The notes under the pieces were generated by a model. That model ran no database searches, had not been told where the DNA came from, and worked only from the letters and a program-made list of their open reading frames with translations. This document shows positions 1-6,578 of a stretch of DNA of 64,000 nt, piece by piece. The DNA is from Gracilibacillus sp. YIM 98692 (GTDB lineage Bacteria > Bacillota > Bacilli > Bacillales > Amphibacillaceae): positions 40,560 through 104,559 of the forward strand of contig NZ_WIXM01000011.1 of assembly GCF_010993965.1 (NCBI RefSeq). The letters run 5' to 3'. Positions within the stretch are counted from its first letter, which is position 1. Every line of letters starts with the position of its first letter. The translations under genes and the position numbers were made by a program.

Positions 1-13
1 AGGTGTTGCGCTC

Positions 14-325
14 ATGATTGATTATCAAGAGGTAACGATTCAAAACATCAATTTTAGCGCTATAGGAGCTCAAGAAATCTATGAAAATTTAAGAATATTA
101 TATACAACACCAGAAGGCTCTATACCATTTGATAGAGAATTTGGAATTAATATGGCATTCTTGGACCAGCCAACGCAGATAGCGCAAGGTCGATTAATCG
201 TTGAATACACAGAGAAAACAAAAAGATTTGAACCTCGCGCTGTGGTACAAGAGGTCTTATTTGATCAAGATGAACAAACAGGTCATTTACAACCAAAGGT
301 GGTGATTGCGATTGACCTTGAATGA
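14..325 (+). CDS. Baseplate wedge protein, GPW/gp25 family
   Basis: This 103-residue protein is probably the gp25/W-type sheath-initiating subunit of the baseplate wedge. The family signature is visible as a central stretch with IPFDREFG (about residues 37-44), followed by a conserved pattern on to the C terminus. The length is normal for the family (100-140 residues). It is followed with overlap by baseplate J and then tail protein I, the standard order in P2-like and PBSX-like tails. The start is the ATG at 14, behind a weak AGGTG site. Confidence 0.85.
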   Translation: MIDYQEVTIQNINFSAIGAQEIYENLRILYTTPEGSIPFDREFGINMAFLDQPTQIAQGRLIVEYTEKTKRFEPRAVVQEVLFDQDEQTGHLQPKVVIAIDLE

Positions 326-1448
326 TTTACCTGATGTTACTTTTATAGAAGCCAATGCTGAAAACATACTAAACAATATGATACGGGATTATGAAAATGC
401 TTATTTTGAATCTACAGGTGAGCGTAAGAAACTGTACCCTGGTGATCCGATTCGTATTTTTCTATATACACAAGCTCTTAGAGAATTCCAGTTACGAGTT
501 TTGATGAATGATGCTGCTAAACAAAACTTATTAAAATATGCTAGAAATGAACATTTAGATAATTTAGGTGCTTTTAGCAAAACGAAAAGGTTCCAAGCAA
601 CAAAAGCAAAAGCGAAAGTTAAATTCTTTCTAAGTGATGCGAAGTCAACAGATGAAACTATTCCATCAGGAACAAGAGTTAGTCCTGGTAACGATCTTTA
701 TTTTGTTGTAATAGAAGATACTGTAATACAGGCCGGTGAAATGGAAGCAGAAGTTAATACGGAATGTTCTACAGAAGGTGTGATTGGTAATGGCTTCACT
801 CCTGGTCAAATTAATATTCTTGTTGACCCATTACCTTGGATTGATAGTGTTGAAAATACAAATACGAGTAGTGGCGGGGCAGATAAAGAAGATGATGACA
901 GTCTCAGAGAACGTATACACCTTGCACCGGAAGGTCTATCAGTAGCAGGTCCGTCAGGTGCTTATGAACATTTTACACGGGAGTATAGCACTCAAGTGGA
1001 AGACGTGAAAATATCTTCTCCATCAGCAGGTGTGGTGGACATTAGAGTTTTGTTAACAGACGGAGAACTACCAGATCAAACGTTTTTAGACGGATTGAAA
1101 GATCATCTTAATGATAAAGAAAAACGTCCTTTGACCGATGATGTACAAGTAACTGCACCAACCACAATTACTTACGATCTTGATGTCACTTACTATATTC
1201 GCTCAGACAATTCTGATAAAGAGAGCGAATTAAAAACTGAAATCGAAGCAGCCATTGATGAATATATAATTTGGCAACGCAACAAGATCGGTCGAGATGT
1301 GAACCCTTCAGAGATATATTCTCGAGCGATTCAAGCCGGAGCTAAACGTATAGAAGTTACACTTCCATCCTTCACTACAGTTGGAGAAAATGATGTGGCC
1401 ATAGTGGATACGAAGACAGTCACGTACGGAGGCTTAGAAGATGAGTAA
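312..1448 (+). CDS. Baseplate J-like protein
   Basis: This is the baseplate assembly protein J, which forms the arms of the tail wedge. About 378 residues is normal. Family features are the N-terminal segment with LYPGDPIRIFLY and a central glycine-rich stretch (SSGGADKEDDDSLRERI) typical of Baseplate_J. A TTG at 306 is also in frame, but it lies only two bases from the AAAGGTGG site; the TTG at 312 has proper spacing and gives a family-like start (MTLNDLPDV). It overlaps gp25 by about 14 bases and the next gene by 8. Confidence 0.88.
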   Translation: MTLNDLPDVTFIEANAENILNNMIRDYENAYFESTGERKKLYPGDPIRIFLYTQALREFQLRVLMNDAAKQNLLKYARNEHLDNLGAFSKTKRFQATKAKAKVKFFLSDAKSTDETIPSGTRVSPGNDLYFVVIEDTVIQAGEMEAEVNTECSTEGVIGNGFTPGQINILVDPLPWIDSVENTNTSSGGADKEDDDSLRERIHLAPEGLSVAGPSGAYEHFTREYSTQVEDVKISSPSAGVVDIRVLLTDGELPDQTFLDGLKDHLNDKEKRPLTDDVQVTAPTTITYDLDVTYYIRSDNSDKESELKTEIEAAIDEYIIWQRNKIGRDVNPSEIYSRAIQAGAKRIEVTLPSFTTVGENDVAIVDTKTVTYGGLEDE

Positions 1449-2157
1449 TCGAACTATACAAGAAGTGAAACTTTTAGATTTACTTCCTGAGAATTTACGA
1501 CATAGTTCTGATATTATAGCTGCTGCCGAATCGATTGACGTGGGTTTCTTGGCACTCGTTGATGAAGTTGAAAACATTGAAATCCTACCGAGAGTGAATG
1601 AACTTGATGAAGATGTATTGGATCACCTGGCCTACTTTTTGCATGTCGATTTTTATGAGTCTGACTTACCCCTTCAAGAAAAAAGAAACTTGGTTAATCA
1701 GTCAGTTATGTGGCATATGCGTAAGGGAACAAAGTGGGCTGTGGAGGATATTGTTTCTGTCATTTTTGATAACGCGACAGTTACGGAGTGGTTTGAATAT
1801 GGAGGAAATCCATATTATTTCAAAGTGCAAACTGAGGAAACTTTCACAACGGATACGGACCTTAATCGATTAGTGAGACTGATTAATACAACGAAAAATG
1901 AACGTTCTTGGCTTGAAGAAGTCATGATCAAGCGTGATCTTGATGGAAAAATATATTACGGTGGTTTTTATAACCAATATAAAAGAATAAACATCAAGCC
2001 TTTAATAATCGTGTACTGGGACGAAACCACATCACAAGACGAACTGTATGAATTAGATGATACGACATCCTGGGAGGATTATTCACGGGCTGATGTTTTA
2101 ATTAATTATCTTTTCGATACAACCTCAACAGAGGGTTATTACGATTTGGAGGTGTAG
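1441..2157 (+). CDS. Phage tail protein I
   Basis: This 238-residue protein is a tail protein I (P2 gpI) family member, a baseplate component next to J. The N-terminal half carries the family pattern: a LLDLLPENL segment, then LDHLAYFLHVDFYE and a KRNLVNQSVMWHMRKGT stretch (about residues 58-100), where gpI proteins have the conserved 'H..KGT' region. Its start overlaps the end of J. The C-terminal half is acidic and less conserved. Confidence 0.85.
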   Translation: MSNRTIQEVKLLDLLPENLRHSSDIIAAAESIDVGFLALVDEVENIEILPRVNELDEDVLDHLAYFLHVDFYESDLPLQEKRNLVNQSVMWHMRKGTKWAVEDIVSVIFDNATVTEWFEYGGNPYYFKVQTEETFTTDTDLNRLVRLINTTKNERSWLEEVMIKRDLDGKIYYGGFYNQYKRINIKPLIIVYWDETTSQDELYELDDTTSWEDYSRADVLINYLFDTTSTEGYYDLEV

Positions 2158-2160
2158 AAA

Positions 2161-2571
2161 ATGGCGAATATTTCACTTAAAAATTTCTTCGATGCCATAC
2201 GAGGAAGATATAATGATGAGGCAAACAAAGTTGAAGTAACGGGGAGTAAAGTTGAGATAGTGAATGATGGCAATACTGCTGTCTCTATTCCTGCAGGGAG
2301 CTATACTTCGGTAAGTATCGAACCTGCGTATGATTATAGACAAGTTGAGATTGGATTTAGAGAAGAAAATAACGAATCATTTCCTTTGAGGGTTAGAGTT
2401 GAACCTAGAACCAGCGCTGGTTCTAAAATGGATGACATATCACTTATGAATGAAACGAATTTTAGAGGCTCGTTCAGAAATGACGCTATTGGCGAAAGAG
2501 TACTAGTTATTTTTAATAATGATGATACTGTATCAAGAAGTATTGTTAAATATGTTGCGGGGGTTAGATAA
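2161..2571 (+). CDS. Phage tail-associated protein of unknown function
   Basis: This 136-residue protein begins three bases after tail protein I and has a good GGAGG site before its ATG. It is predicted to be mostly beta strand, with no signal peptide or membrane segment. The central part (SIPAGSYTSVSI) reads like a beta-sandwich of the kind found in virion proteins. A baseplate or fibre-accessory role is inferred from position only; I do not recognise a named family. Confidence 0.7.
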   Translation: MANISLKNFFDAIRGRYNDEANKVEVTGSKVEIVNDGNTAVSIPAGSYTSVSIEPAYDYRQVEIGFREENNESFPLRVRVEPRTSAGSKMDDISLMNETNFRGSFRNDAIGERVLVIFNNDDTVSRSIVKYVAGVR

Positions 2572-2774
2572 TGACAAGTCGTGAATGGATAGAAACTAAT
2601 TTAGTAGTTAATAATGAAGATGCCATTGATTGGGGAAATGGAATTTTTACTCCGGTAGACAATTTTGTTGATTTTTTTGATGTTGATATTCAAAATGCTT
2701 TAGATAATAATGATGATGTAATTCAAGCAATTAAAAATAATGATGACGGAAAAGGATTTTATGATTTAATTTAA
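2571..2774 (+). CDS. Small acidic phage protein, unknown function
   Basis: This 67-residue protein starts at an ATG overlapping the stop of the preceding gene by one base, which suggests translational coupling. It is very acidic, rich in Asp and Asn (DNNDDVIQAIKNNDDGKG near the C terminus). No family is recognised. It is the last tail-region gene before the accessory cassette, and the sequence changes character right after its stop. Confidence 0.6.
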   Translation: MTSREWIETNLVVNNEDAIDWGNGIFTPVDNFVDFFDVDIQNALDNNDDVIQAIKNNDDGKGFYDLI

Positions 2775-2870
2775 AGCTAACGGATGTCTACAGTAAGTAT
2801 TTATGTATATAAATGTGTATTGATATTTACAAGTAAATAGCCGACAATAATTACCAAAGGAGTGATGTTG

Positions 2871-3041
2871 TTGGCAACAAAAAGAGTAAATATTACGGTA
2901 GAAGAACAGGTTATGGATGAATTCTTTAAATTCGCAAACAAAAAAGGAATTAAGTTCTCAACATGGGTAAATGTCAAAATGAAAGAGTTCATTGAAGAAG
3001 AAAAAATGATTGAAGAATTTAGAAAGAAGCGCTCTGAATAA
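2871..3041 (+). CDS. Small ribbon-helix-helix-like protein
   Basis: This is a 56-residue protein. The in-frame ATG at 2865 is only two bases from AAAGGAG (2856-2862), so the TTG at 2871 is the better start. The pattern, a short strand with alternating residues (KRVNITVEE), a helix (QVMDEFFKFANKKG) and a second amphipathic helix (STWVNVKMKEFIEEE), resembles Arc/MetJ-type ribbon-helix-helix DNA-binding proteins. It lies directly upstream of the Tad1-like gene with a terminator between them, so it may regulate the cassette. The function is inferred from fold pattern only. Confidence 0.55.
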   Translation: MATKRVNITVEEQVMDEFFKFANKKGIKFSTWVNVKMKEFIEEEKMIEEFRKKRSE

Positions 3042-3053
3042 GGGTGCTTTTTT
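3027..3053 (+). terminator. Rho-independent terminator after the RHH-like gene
   Basis: A 9-bp stem with G-U pairs (AAGCGCTCT / AGGGTGCTT), a five-base loop and a run of T. It overlaps the end of the small gene and separates it from the Tad1-like gene. Confidence 0.5.
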
Positions 3054-3071
3054 AATTGGAGGAATAAAACA

Positions 3072-3455
3072 ATGAAGAAATTAGAGCATGATTTATTAAC
3101 AGATAAATATACCGAGGTATGGCATGGAAAAGATTTTAAATTTAATGCACCACATACTTTTTCAGTATTAACTAAAGAAACATTCCCTGATGAAGATGGT
3201 GTGGGCGAGCATGTAGAATTATTGCAAAAGGTGCATTTCCAAGAAGGTCCAATCAAAGAATATGGCGTTAATGGTGTAGCAAATGAAGATTTAATTGCAA
3301 TGGTTATTTCAAGATTAGAACATTTTAATCAATCAGAGTTTCGTTGTAGAGAGAATTCAATGGCTATTACCAAGTTAGAAGAGGCTTTATTATGGCTACG
3401 CAAACGTACAATGGGTAGAGAGAAACGTGGTGTAGAAGGAACTCATACAAAGTAA
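3072..3455 (+). CDS. Tad1-like cyclic-nucleotide sponge (anti-Thoeris/anti-CBASS)
   Basis: This 127-residue protein resembles Tad1, a phage protein that binds cyclic signalling nucleotides (gcADPR-type molecules and, in some homologues, CBASS nucleotides) and so blocks Thoeris or CBASS immunity. Features I recognise are a core with HFQEGPIKEYGVNGV followed by NEDLIAMVISRLEHF (about residues 56-85), the hairpin CRENSMAITKLEEALLWL (about 92-109) and a conserved tail RGVEGT. The hairpin is the Acb2/Tad1 element also present in the protein at 4796-4999. Family assignment is from remembered sequence patterns; which nucleotide it binds cannot be read from sequence. RBS TGGAGG precedes the ATG. Confidence 0.8.
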   Translation: MKKLEHDLLTDKYTEVWHGKDFKFNAPHTFSVLTKETFPDEDGVGEHVELLQKVHFQEGPIKEYGVNGVANEDLIAMVISRLEHFNQSEFRCRENSMAITKLEEALLWLRKRTMGREKRGVEGTHTK

Positions 3456-3543
3456 GTATAAACCCTTATATATCAACATTTATAGGGATTAGTGACCACG
3501 GGAAATAACGGAGGTCTACACCGAAAAATTTTAACAGAATATA

Positions 3544-3572
3544 TTGAGAGTTAAATCAAACTAGATTATACT
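3544..3572 (+). promoter_or_regulatory. Candidate sigma-A promoter for the DCD-like/membrane pair
   Basis: TTGAGA, a 17-base spacer and TATACT lie about 30 bases before the ATG of the DCD-like gene. This suggests that the pair is transcribed independently of the upstream genes, as expected for a moron-type gene expressed from a prophage. Confidence 0.5.
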
Positions 3573-3600
3573 TATTGTAAATATAGGGAGGAATCAGGGA

Positions 3601-4284
3601 ATGTTTTTAAGTGATAGGGATATCAGAAAATTGATGGACAAAAATGAAATTGTAGATCCGTTTGTACCTGAAAATTGCGAAGGGGCAACAATTGATTTAA
3701 CTCTCGATGTTCAAATCAAAAAGTTTAAAGAAGAAGGCCACTATCGAATGGGTGAAAAATACTCTCAAGACAATTTAGAAAAGGTTGATATTAGCAAAGA
3801 GGCATTTTATTTACAGCCGAATGAGTCAGTACTAGTACAATCATATGAGTATTTAAAAATCCCGAACAATTTTGCGGGTATTGTTTTTGAGAGGTACAGT
3901 ATAAAATTACTAGGTCTAGTTGTAAGCCCTAGTAGTTATATGAATCCTGGGTATGAAGGCAGATTAACATTTTTAATGACAAATCAATCCAAGACACCAA
4001 TTCAATTAGTATCTGGGTTAAAGTTTTGCCAACTATCATTAAGTGAGTTAACTAGTGAGGCTAACTATCCGTATGAAAAACAAGATGCTAAATACATGGG
4101 TAGTGTAGAAGTACAAACATCAAAAATACATCTGGATAAAGAGATACAAACTTATCTTCAAGAAAATGGCCATAAGGATTCATCGATCAAACATGCTAGA
4201 GAACTTAGTGAATTCTTAATGGAAAGAATGGATGAAAAAGCAGACGAGTACGTTAACCAAATCAAAGAAAAAATGGAGTTATAA
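3601..4284 (+). CDS. dCTP deaminase/dUTPase-fold protein lacking catalytic residues
   Basis: This 227-residue protein has the dCTP deaminase layout: an N-terminal SDRDIRKLM, EGATIDLTLD, the ERYSIKLLGL segment (97-106), MNPGYEGRLTFLMTN (114-128) and QDAKYMG (161-167). By my alignment to E. coli Dcd, the catalytic Ser111, Arg115 and Glu138 correspond to Tyr99, Leu103 and Leu125, and the usual IDPG Asp is Asn115. Deaminase activity therefore looks unlikely, while the trimeric nucleotide-binding scaffold may remain. A charged helical tail of about 45 residues follows the fold. A two-helix membrane protein starts five bases after its stop. Nucleotide sensing or sequestration is an inference. RBS GGGAGG. 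Confidence 0.75.
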   Translation: MFLSDRDIRKLMDKNEIVDPFVPENCEGATIDLTLDVQIKKFKEEGHYRMGEKYSQDNLEKVDISKEAFYLQPNESVLVQSYEYLKIPNNFAGIVFERYSIKLLGLVVSPSSYMNPGYEGRLTFLMTNQSKTPIQLVSGLKFCQLSLSELTSEANYPYEKQDAKYMGSVEVQTSKIHLDKEIQTYLQENGHKDSSIKHARELSEFLMERMDEKADEYVNQIKEKMEL

Positions 4285-4289
4285 TATGT

Positions 4290-4643
4290 ATGACTCAATT
4301 AAAAGAGGTTCTAATAAAAGTACAAAAGGATAAAATTTTATTAAAAGCGCTTGGAGATAGGTATCATACTGCAACTGAGGAAGAAAAAGAACAACTTTTA
4401 GACGTTGTACGAGATCAAATAGATCATGACGTTGAAAAATTGTTAAATGACCATATTAATCATCATAATAAAACGAAGCCAGCCAGAAAAAAGTATATAG
4501 GGGCCAAAATCGTTTCAGCTTCATTAAATATTATATCGACTATAGGAATCGGTTATTCTGTGAATCAGGAATTATGGGTTCCAGTGATAATTTGTGGTGC
4601 TGTACTTTTAGTTAGCCAAGTTATATTGTTTATATTTGAATAA
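4290..4643 (+). CDS. Two-helix membrane protein paired with the DCD-like gene
   Basis: This 117-residue protein has a charged, helical cytoplasmic-looking N-terminal half (about 1-70, rich in Glu, Lys and His) and two hydrophobic segments at about 74-91 and 95-116, ending in a short FIFE tail. It follows the DCD-like gene by five bases, so the two are almost certainly co-expressed. No family is recognised. The layout of a soluble domain plus two C-terminal helices is common among small membrane effectors of defence systems, but that role here is only inferred. Confidence 0.6.
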   Translation: MTQLKEVLIKVQKDKILLKALGDRYHTATEEEKEQLLDVVRDQIDHDVEKLLNDHINHHNKTKPARKKYIGAKIVSASLNIISTIGIGYSVNQELWVPVIICGAVLLVSQVILFIFE

Positions 4644-4650
4644 AGAGTTG

Positions 4651-4686
4651 AAGAGCAAACAGGTATTAATCTGCTTGCTCTTTTTC
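4651..4686 (+). terminator. Terminator, probably bidirectional
   Basis: The AAGAGCAA / TTGCTCTT stem, with an imperfect inner extension, is followed by T5. It ends the DCD-like/membrane pair and would also serve the opposite-strand remnant. Confidence 0.6.
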
Positions 4687-4755
4687 ATGTTTAAGTAAAT
4701 CACCTGGCGTGATCTCAAGGTAATTACAAAGTTTATTAATGAGTTCTACTCCTGT
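4666..4755 (-). pseudogene. C-terminal remnant of an XRE-type regulator
   Basis: On the minus strand an open frame ends at 4666 and reads VELINKLCNYLEITPGDLL, then HEKEQAD. This strongly resembles the C-terminal end of Cro/CI-family HTH proteins (a '..ICNYLEITPGDLL' pattern). There is no usable start or HTH upstream, because the Acb2-like gene region begins there. The likely explanation is a decayed regulator truncated when neighbouring genes were gained. Confidence 0.45.
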
Positions 4756-4795
4756 ATGTTTTATGTCGTTAATAATTAAAAAGGGCGGTAATATA

Positions 4796-4999
4796 ATGAA
4801 CCAACAAATTGAAAACAACTTTAAGTATCATGCTCCAAGTGAAGAGAAAGTCAAAGTTTATAATGGTTTAAGGGAGCACTTTAAGCATATGGCGCAAATA
4901 ATAGACAGACGTTGCCCTGATAGTAGAGAAAAATCACTAGCTTTAACAAAGTTAGAAGAATCCATGATGTGGGCAAATGCTTCTATCGCAAGGAACTAA
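4796..4999 (+). CDS. Acb2-like cyclic-nucleotide sponge
   Basis: This 67-residue protein matches the Acb2 pattern. Acb2 is a small phage hexamer that sequesters CBASS cyclic di- and trinucleotides and, in some cases, Thoeris signals. The N-terminal region (NNFKYHAPSEEKVKVYNGLR) and the C-terminal hairpin (PDSREKSLALTKLEESMMWA, ending ASIARN) are characteristic. An upstream in-frame start at 4739 is unlikely; the ATG at 4796 has AAGGGCGG seven bases before it. It shares its hairpin with the Tad1-like protein 1.3 kb upstream, so the prophage appears to carry two related sponges. The ligand is unknown. Confidence 0.82.
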   Translation: MNQQIENNFKYHAPSEEKVKVYNGLREHFKHMAQIIDRRCPDSREKSLALTKLEESMMWANASIARN

Positions 5000-5084
5000 A
5001 TAGAAGATGTCCCTAGTTGCAAAAATATCTCTAATCCTGCAAAATATTAATCTAATAGAAATTCAAGGATCGGAGAGTGACATT

Positions 5085-5306
5085 ATGACATATTTAGACC
5101 TACAAGTACTTGGTCTTATATTAGATATAGTTGGGGTGGTTATCTTATCTGCTACTTATCTTGATGTAAGCAAAAAACGTTTGGAGCAGGAATGGGATGA
5201 GGTTAATGGTTATCCAGAATTGAGAAAAAAAGAACGAAAAATAACTATAACTGGTCTTGTTATAATAATAACAGGATTTGTTTTTCAGATTATTGCTGCG
5301 ATATAA
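5085..5306 (+). CDS. Small two-helix membrane protein downstream of the Acb2-like gene
   Basis: This 73-residue protein has hydrophobic segments at about residues 6-24 and 54-72, separated by a highly charged loop (KKRLEQEWDEVNGYPELRKK). An earlier in-frame ATG at 5007 lacks a ribosome binding site; the ATG at 5085 has CGGAG nine bases upstream. It resembles phage-encoded or superinfection-related small membrane proteins only in general form. No family is recognised. A bidirectional terminator follows. Confidence 0.55.
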   Translation: MTYLDLQVLGLILDIVGVVILSATYLDVSKKRLEQEWDEVNGYPELRKKERKITITGLVIIITGFVFQIIAAI

Positions 5307-5330
5307 TCATTATTTACCCACAGATCACAC

Positions 5331-5371
5331 AAAAAAAGACCCAATCTGATTTTATTCAGAAGGGTCTTTTT
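5331..5371. terminator. Bidirectional terminator
   Basis: The stem AAAAAGACCC / GGGTCTTTTT has A- and T-runs on both sides. It serves the plus-strand membrane gene and the minus-strand repressor that ends inside it. Confidence 0.75.
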
Positions 5372-5576
5372 CTAATTGAAGAACATCTGTAATATCACAC
5401 TCCAGCACTTCACAAATCTTAGCGAGATTATCTAAAGGTAATCTTTTTGTTTCATTGTTGCACATCTCACTTATTGATGGATGTCTGACACCTGTCATGC
5501 GAGCAAATTCACGATGTGAAATGTTTTTTTCGGAAAGTAATTTGTTTAACTTAATTGAAACTTTAATAGTGATCAT
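5352..5576 (-). CDS. XRE/Cro-CI family repressor
   Basis: This 74-residue protein is almost entirely a helix-turn-helix domain: KLLSEKNISHREFARMTGV, then the recognition helix HPSISEMCNN, then the family's C-terminal pattern LAKICEVLECDITDVLQLE. It is transcribed divergently from the recombinase gene across an intergenic region with repeated GTAAC motifs. It probably controls itself and the recombinase. It looks too small to be a full CI repressor with a dimerisation domain. RBS GGAGATG. Confidence 0.85.
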   Translation of the reverse strand: MITIKVSIKLNKLLSEKNISHREFARMTGVRHPSISEMCNNETKRLPLDNLAKICEVLECDITDVLQLEKDPSE

Positions 5577-5601
5577 CTCCTTTTTGTTTTACTATAACAT
5601 A

Positions 5602-5652
5602 TTGACACGATAAACGTAACATGATAAATTTAATGTAACGTTAAACGTAACG
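5602..5652 (+). promoter_or_regulatory. Promoter with overlapping operator repeats
   Basis: TTGACA (5602-5607), a 17-base spacer and TAAATT (5625-5630) form a good promoter pointing at the recombinase. Three copies of GTAAC with similar flanks (5616, 5635, 5647) overlap it and are likely binding sites of the divergent XRE protein. Confidence 0.55.
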
Positions 5653-5667
5653 AAATAATATTAGGGG

Positions 5668-6534
5668 ATGATCAATATGTTACTATCCGAGGTTTGGTCA
5701 CTGTTTCAAGAAGAAAAGAAATTGGAATTTTCGCCGTATACTATGAAATCGTACAAGCTACAAATGAATTTGTTGATTAGAGACTTAGGAGATAGGCATA
5801 TTCAAGAAATCTATTACATTCATTTGAAGCAGTACATTAACAGACATGCCGAAAGACTTAAAAAGTCAACGTTAGGCTGTAGAGTAAGGTTTATACGATC
5901 CGTTTTCAAATGGGCACATGATGAAGGTATTACAAAAACAAATGAATCTGCCAAATTAAAAGAACCAAAGCAGGGAATGAGAGTACCTAAATTCATCAAG
6001 GATGAAGACATCGAGAGATTAAGAGAATCAGCAAAAGGTGCTAAAGAAAAGCTGCTAATCAATTTACTTTATTCCAGTGGTTGTCGTATCGGTGAGATAC
6101 AGGGAATGAATATTAAGGATATCAACTTTGAACAGCGATATATAACAGTGATTGGAAAAGGGAATAAAGAAAGGGAAGCCCCTTTTGATAATAAAACTTA
6201 TATTTGGTTAAAAGAATATTTAGGTCAGCGTAATGATGATCTGGAATGCTTATTCCCAACTGATCACACTTTTAAAGAAAACGACGGTAAACCTCGTCGT
6301 TTATCTAAAGCGCAACTAAGATATATTGTAAAAAGAATCGCAAAACGAGCAAACATTGATGTTAGCATTTATCCGCATCGATTTAGACATTCGTTCTGTA
6401 CTCACTTGATGGATCGTGGAGCTCCAATGGAAGTCATAAGTTCATTGGCAGGCCATCAAAAAATTGAAACCACACGCATATATGCTGCATTAAGCGGTGA
6501 AAGAAGAAGAGAATTATATAAAAAGTATTTTTAG
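5668..6534 (+). CDS. Tyrosine recombinase, XerC/XerD type
   Basis: This 288-residue recombinase has a SAM-like core-binding domain (about 1-100) and a catalytic domain with Arg140, Lys164, His237-x-x-Arg240, His263 and Tyr272. There is no arm-binding domain, so it is Xer-like rather than lambda-Int-like. It sits in the middle of tail genes, which is not where a prophage integrase normally lies. It may mobilise the surrounding cassette or invert a fibre segment; neither is shown. ATGs at 5668 and 5677 are both possible; AGGGG fits 5677 better. Confidence 0.88.
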   Translation: MINMLLSEVWSLFQEEKKLEFSPYTMKSYKLQMNLLIRDLGDRHIQEIYYIHLKQYINRHAERLKKSTLGCRVRFIRSVFKWAHDEGITKTNESAKLKEPKQGMRVPKFIKDEDIERLRESAKGAKEKLLINLLYSSGCRIGEIQGMNIKDINFEQRYITVIGKGNKEREAPFDNKTYIWLKEYLGQRNDDLECLFPTDHTFKENDGKPRRLSKAQLRYIVKRIAKRANIDVSIYPHRFRHSFCTHLMDRGAPMEVISSLAGHQKIETTRIYAALSGERRRELYKKYF

Positions 6535-6560
6535 CACTCTATTGAGTGCTATTTTTTATA
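6533..6560 (+). terminator. Terminator closing the accessory cassette
   Basis: A perfect 7-bp stem AGCACTC / GAGTGCT with a four-base loop and T6 follows directly on the recombinase stop codon. Tail-fibre genes resume downstream. Confidence 0.75.
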
Positions 6561-6578
6561 GAAAGAAGGTGAATCATT

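Noticed and set aside
2801..3256. 151-residue open frame on the minus strand
   Set aside because: It lies antisense to the RHH-like and Tad1-like genes, which have good ribosome binding sites and family patterns; its own sequence is low-complexity.
5668..6534. Recombinase as the prophage's own integrase
   Set aside because: It lies among tail genes, 11 kb from the likely attachment site, lacks an arm-binding domain, and has its own repressor; a separate integrase at the left end is more likely.
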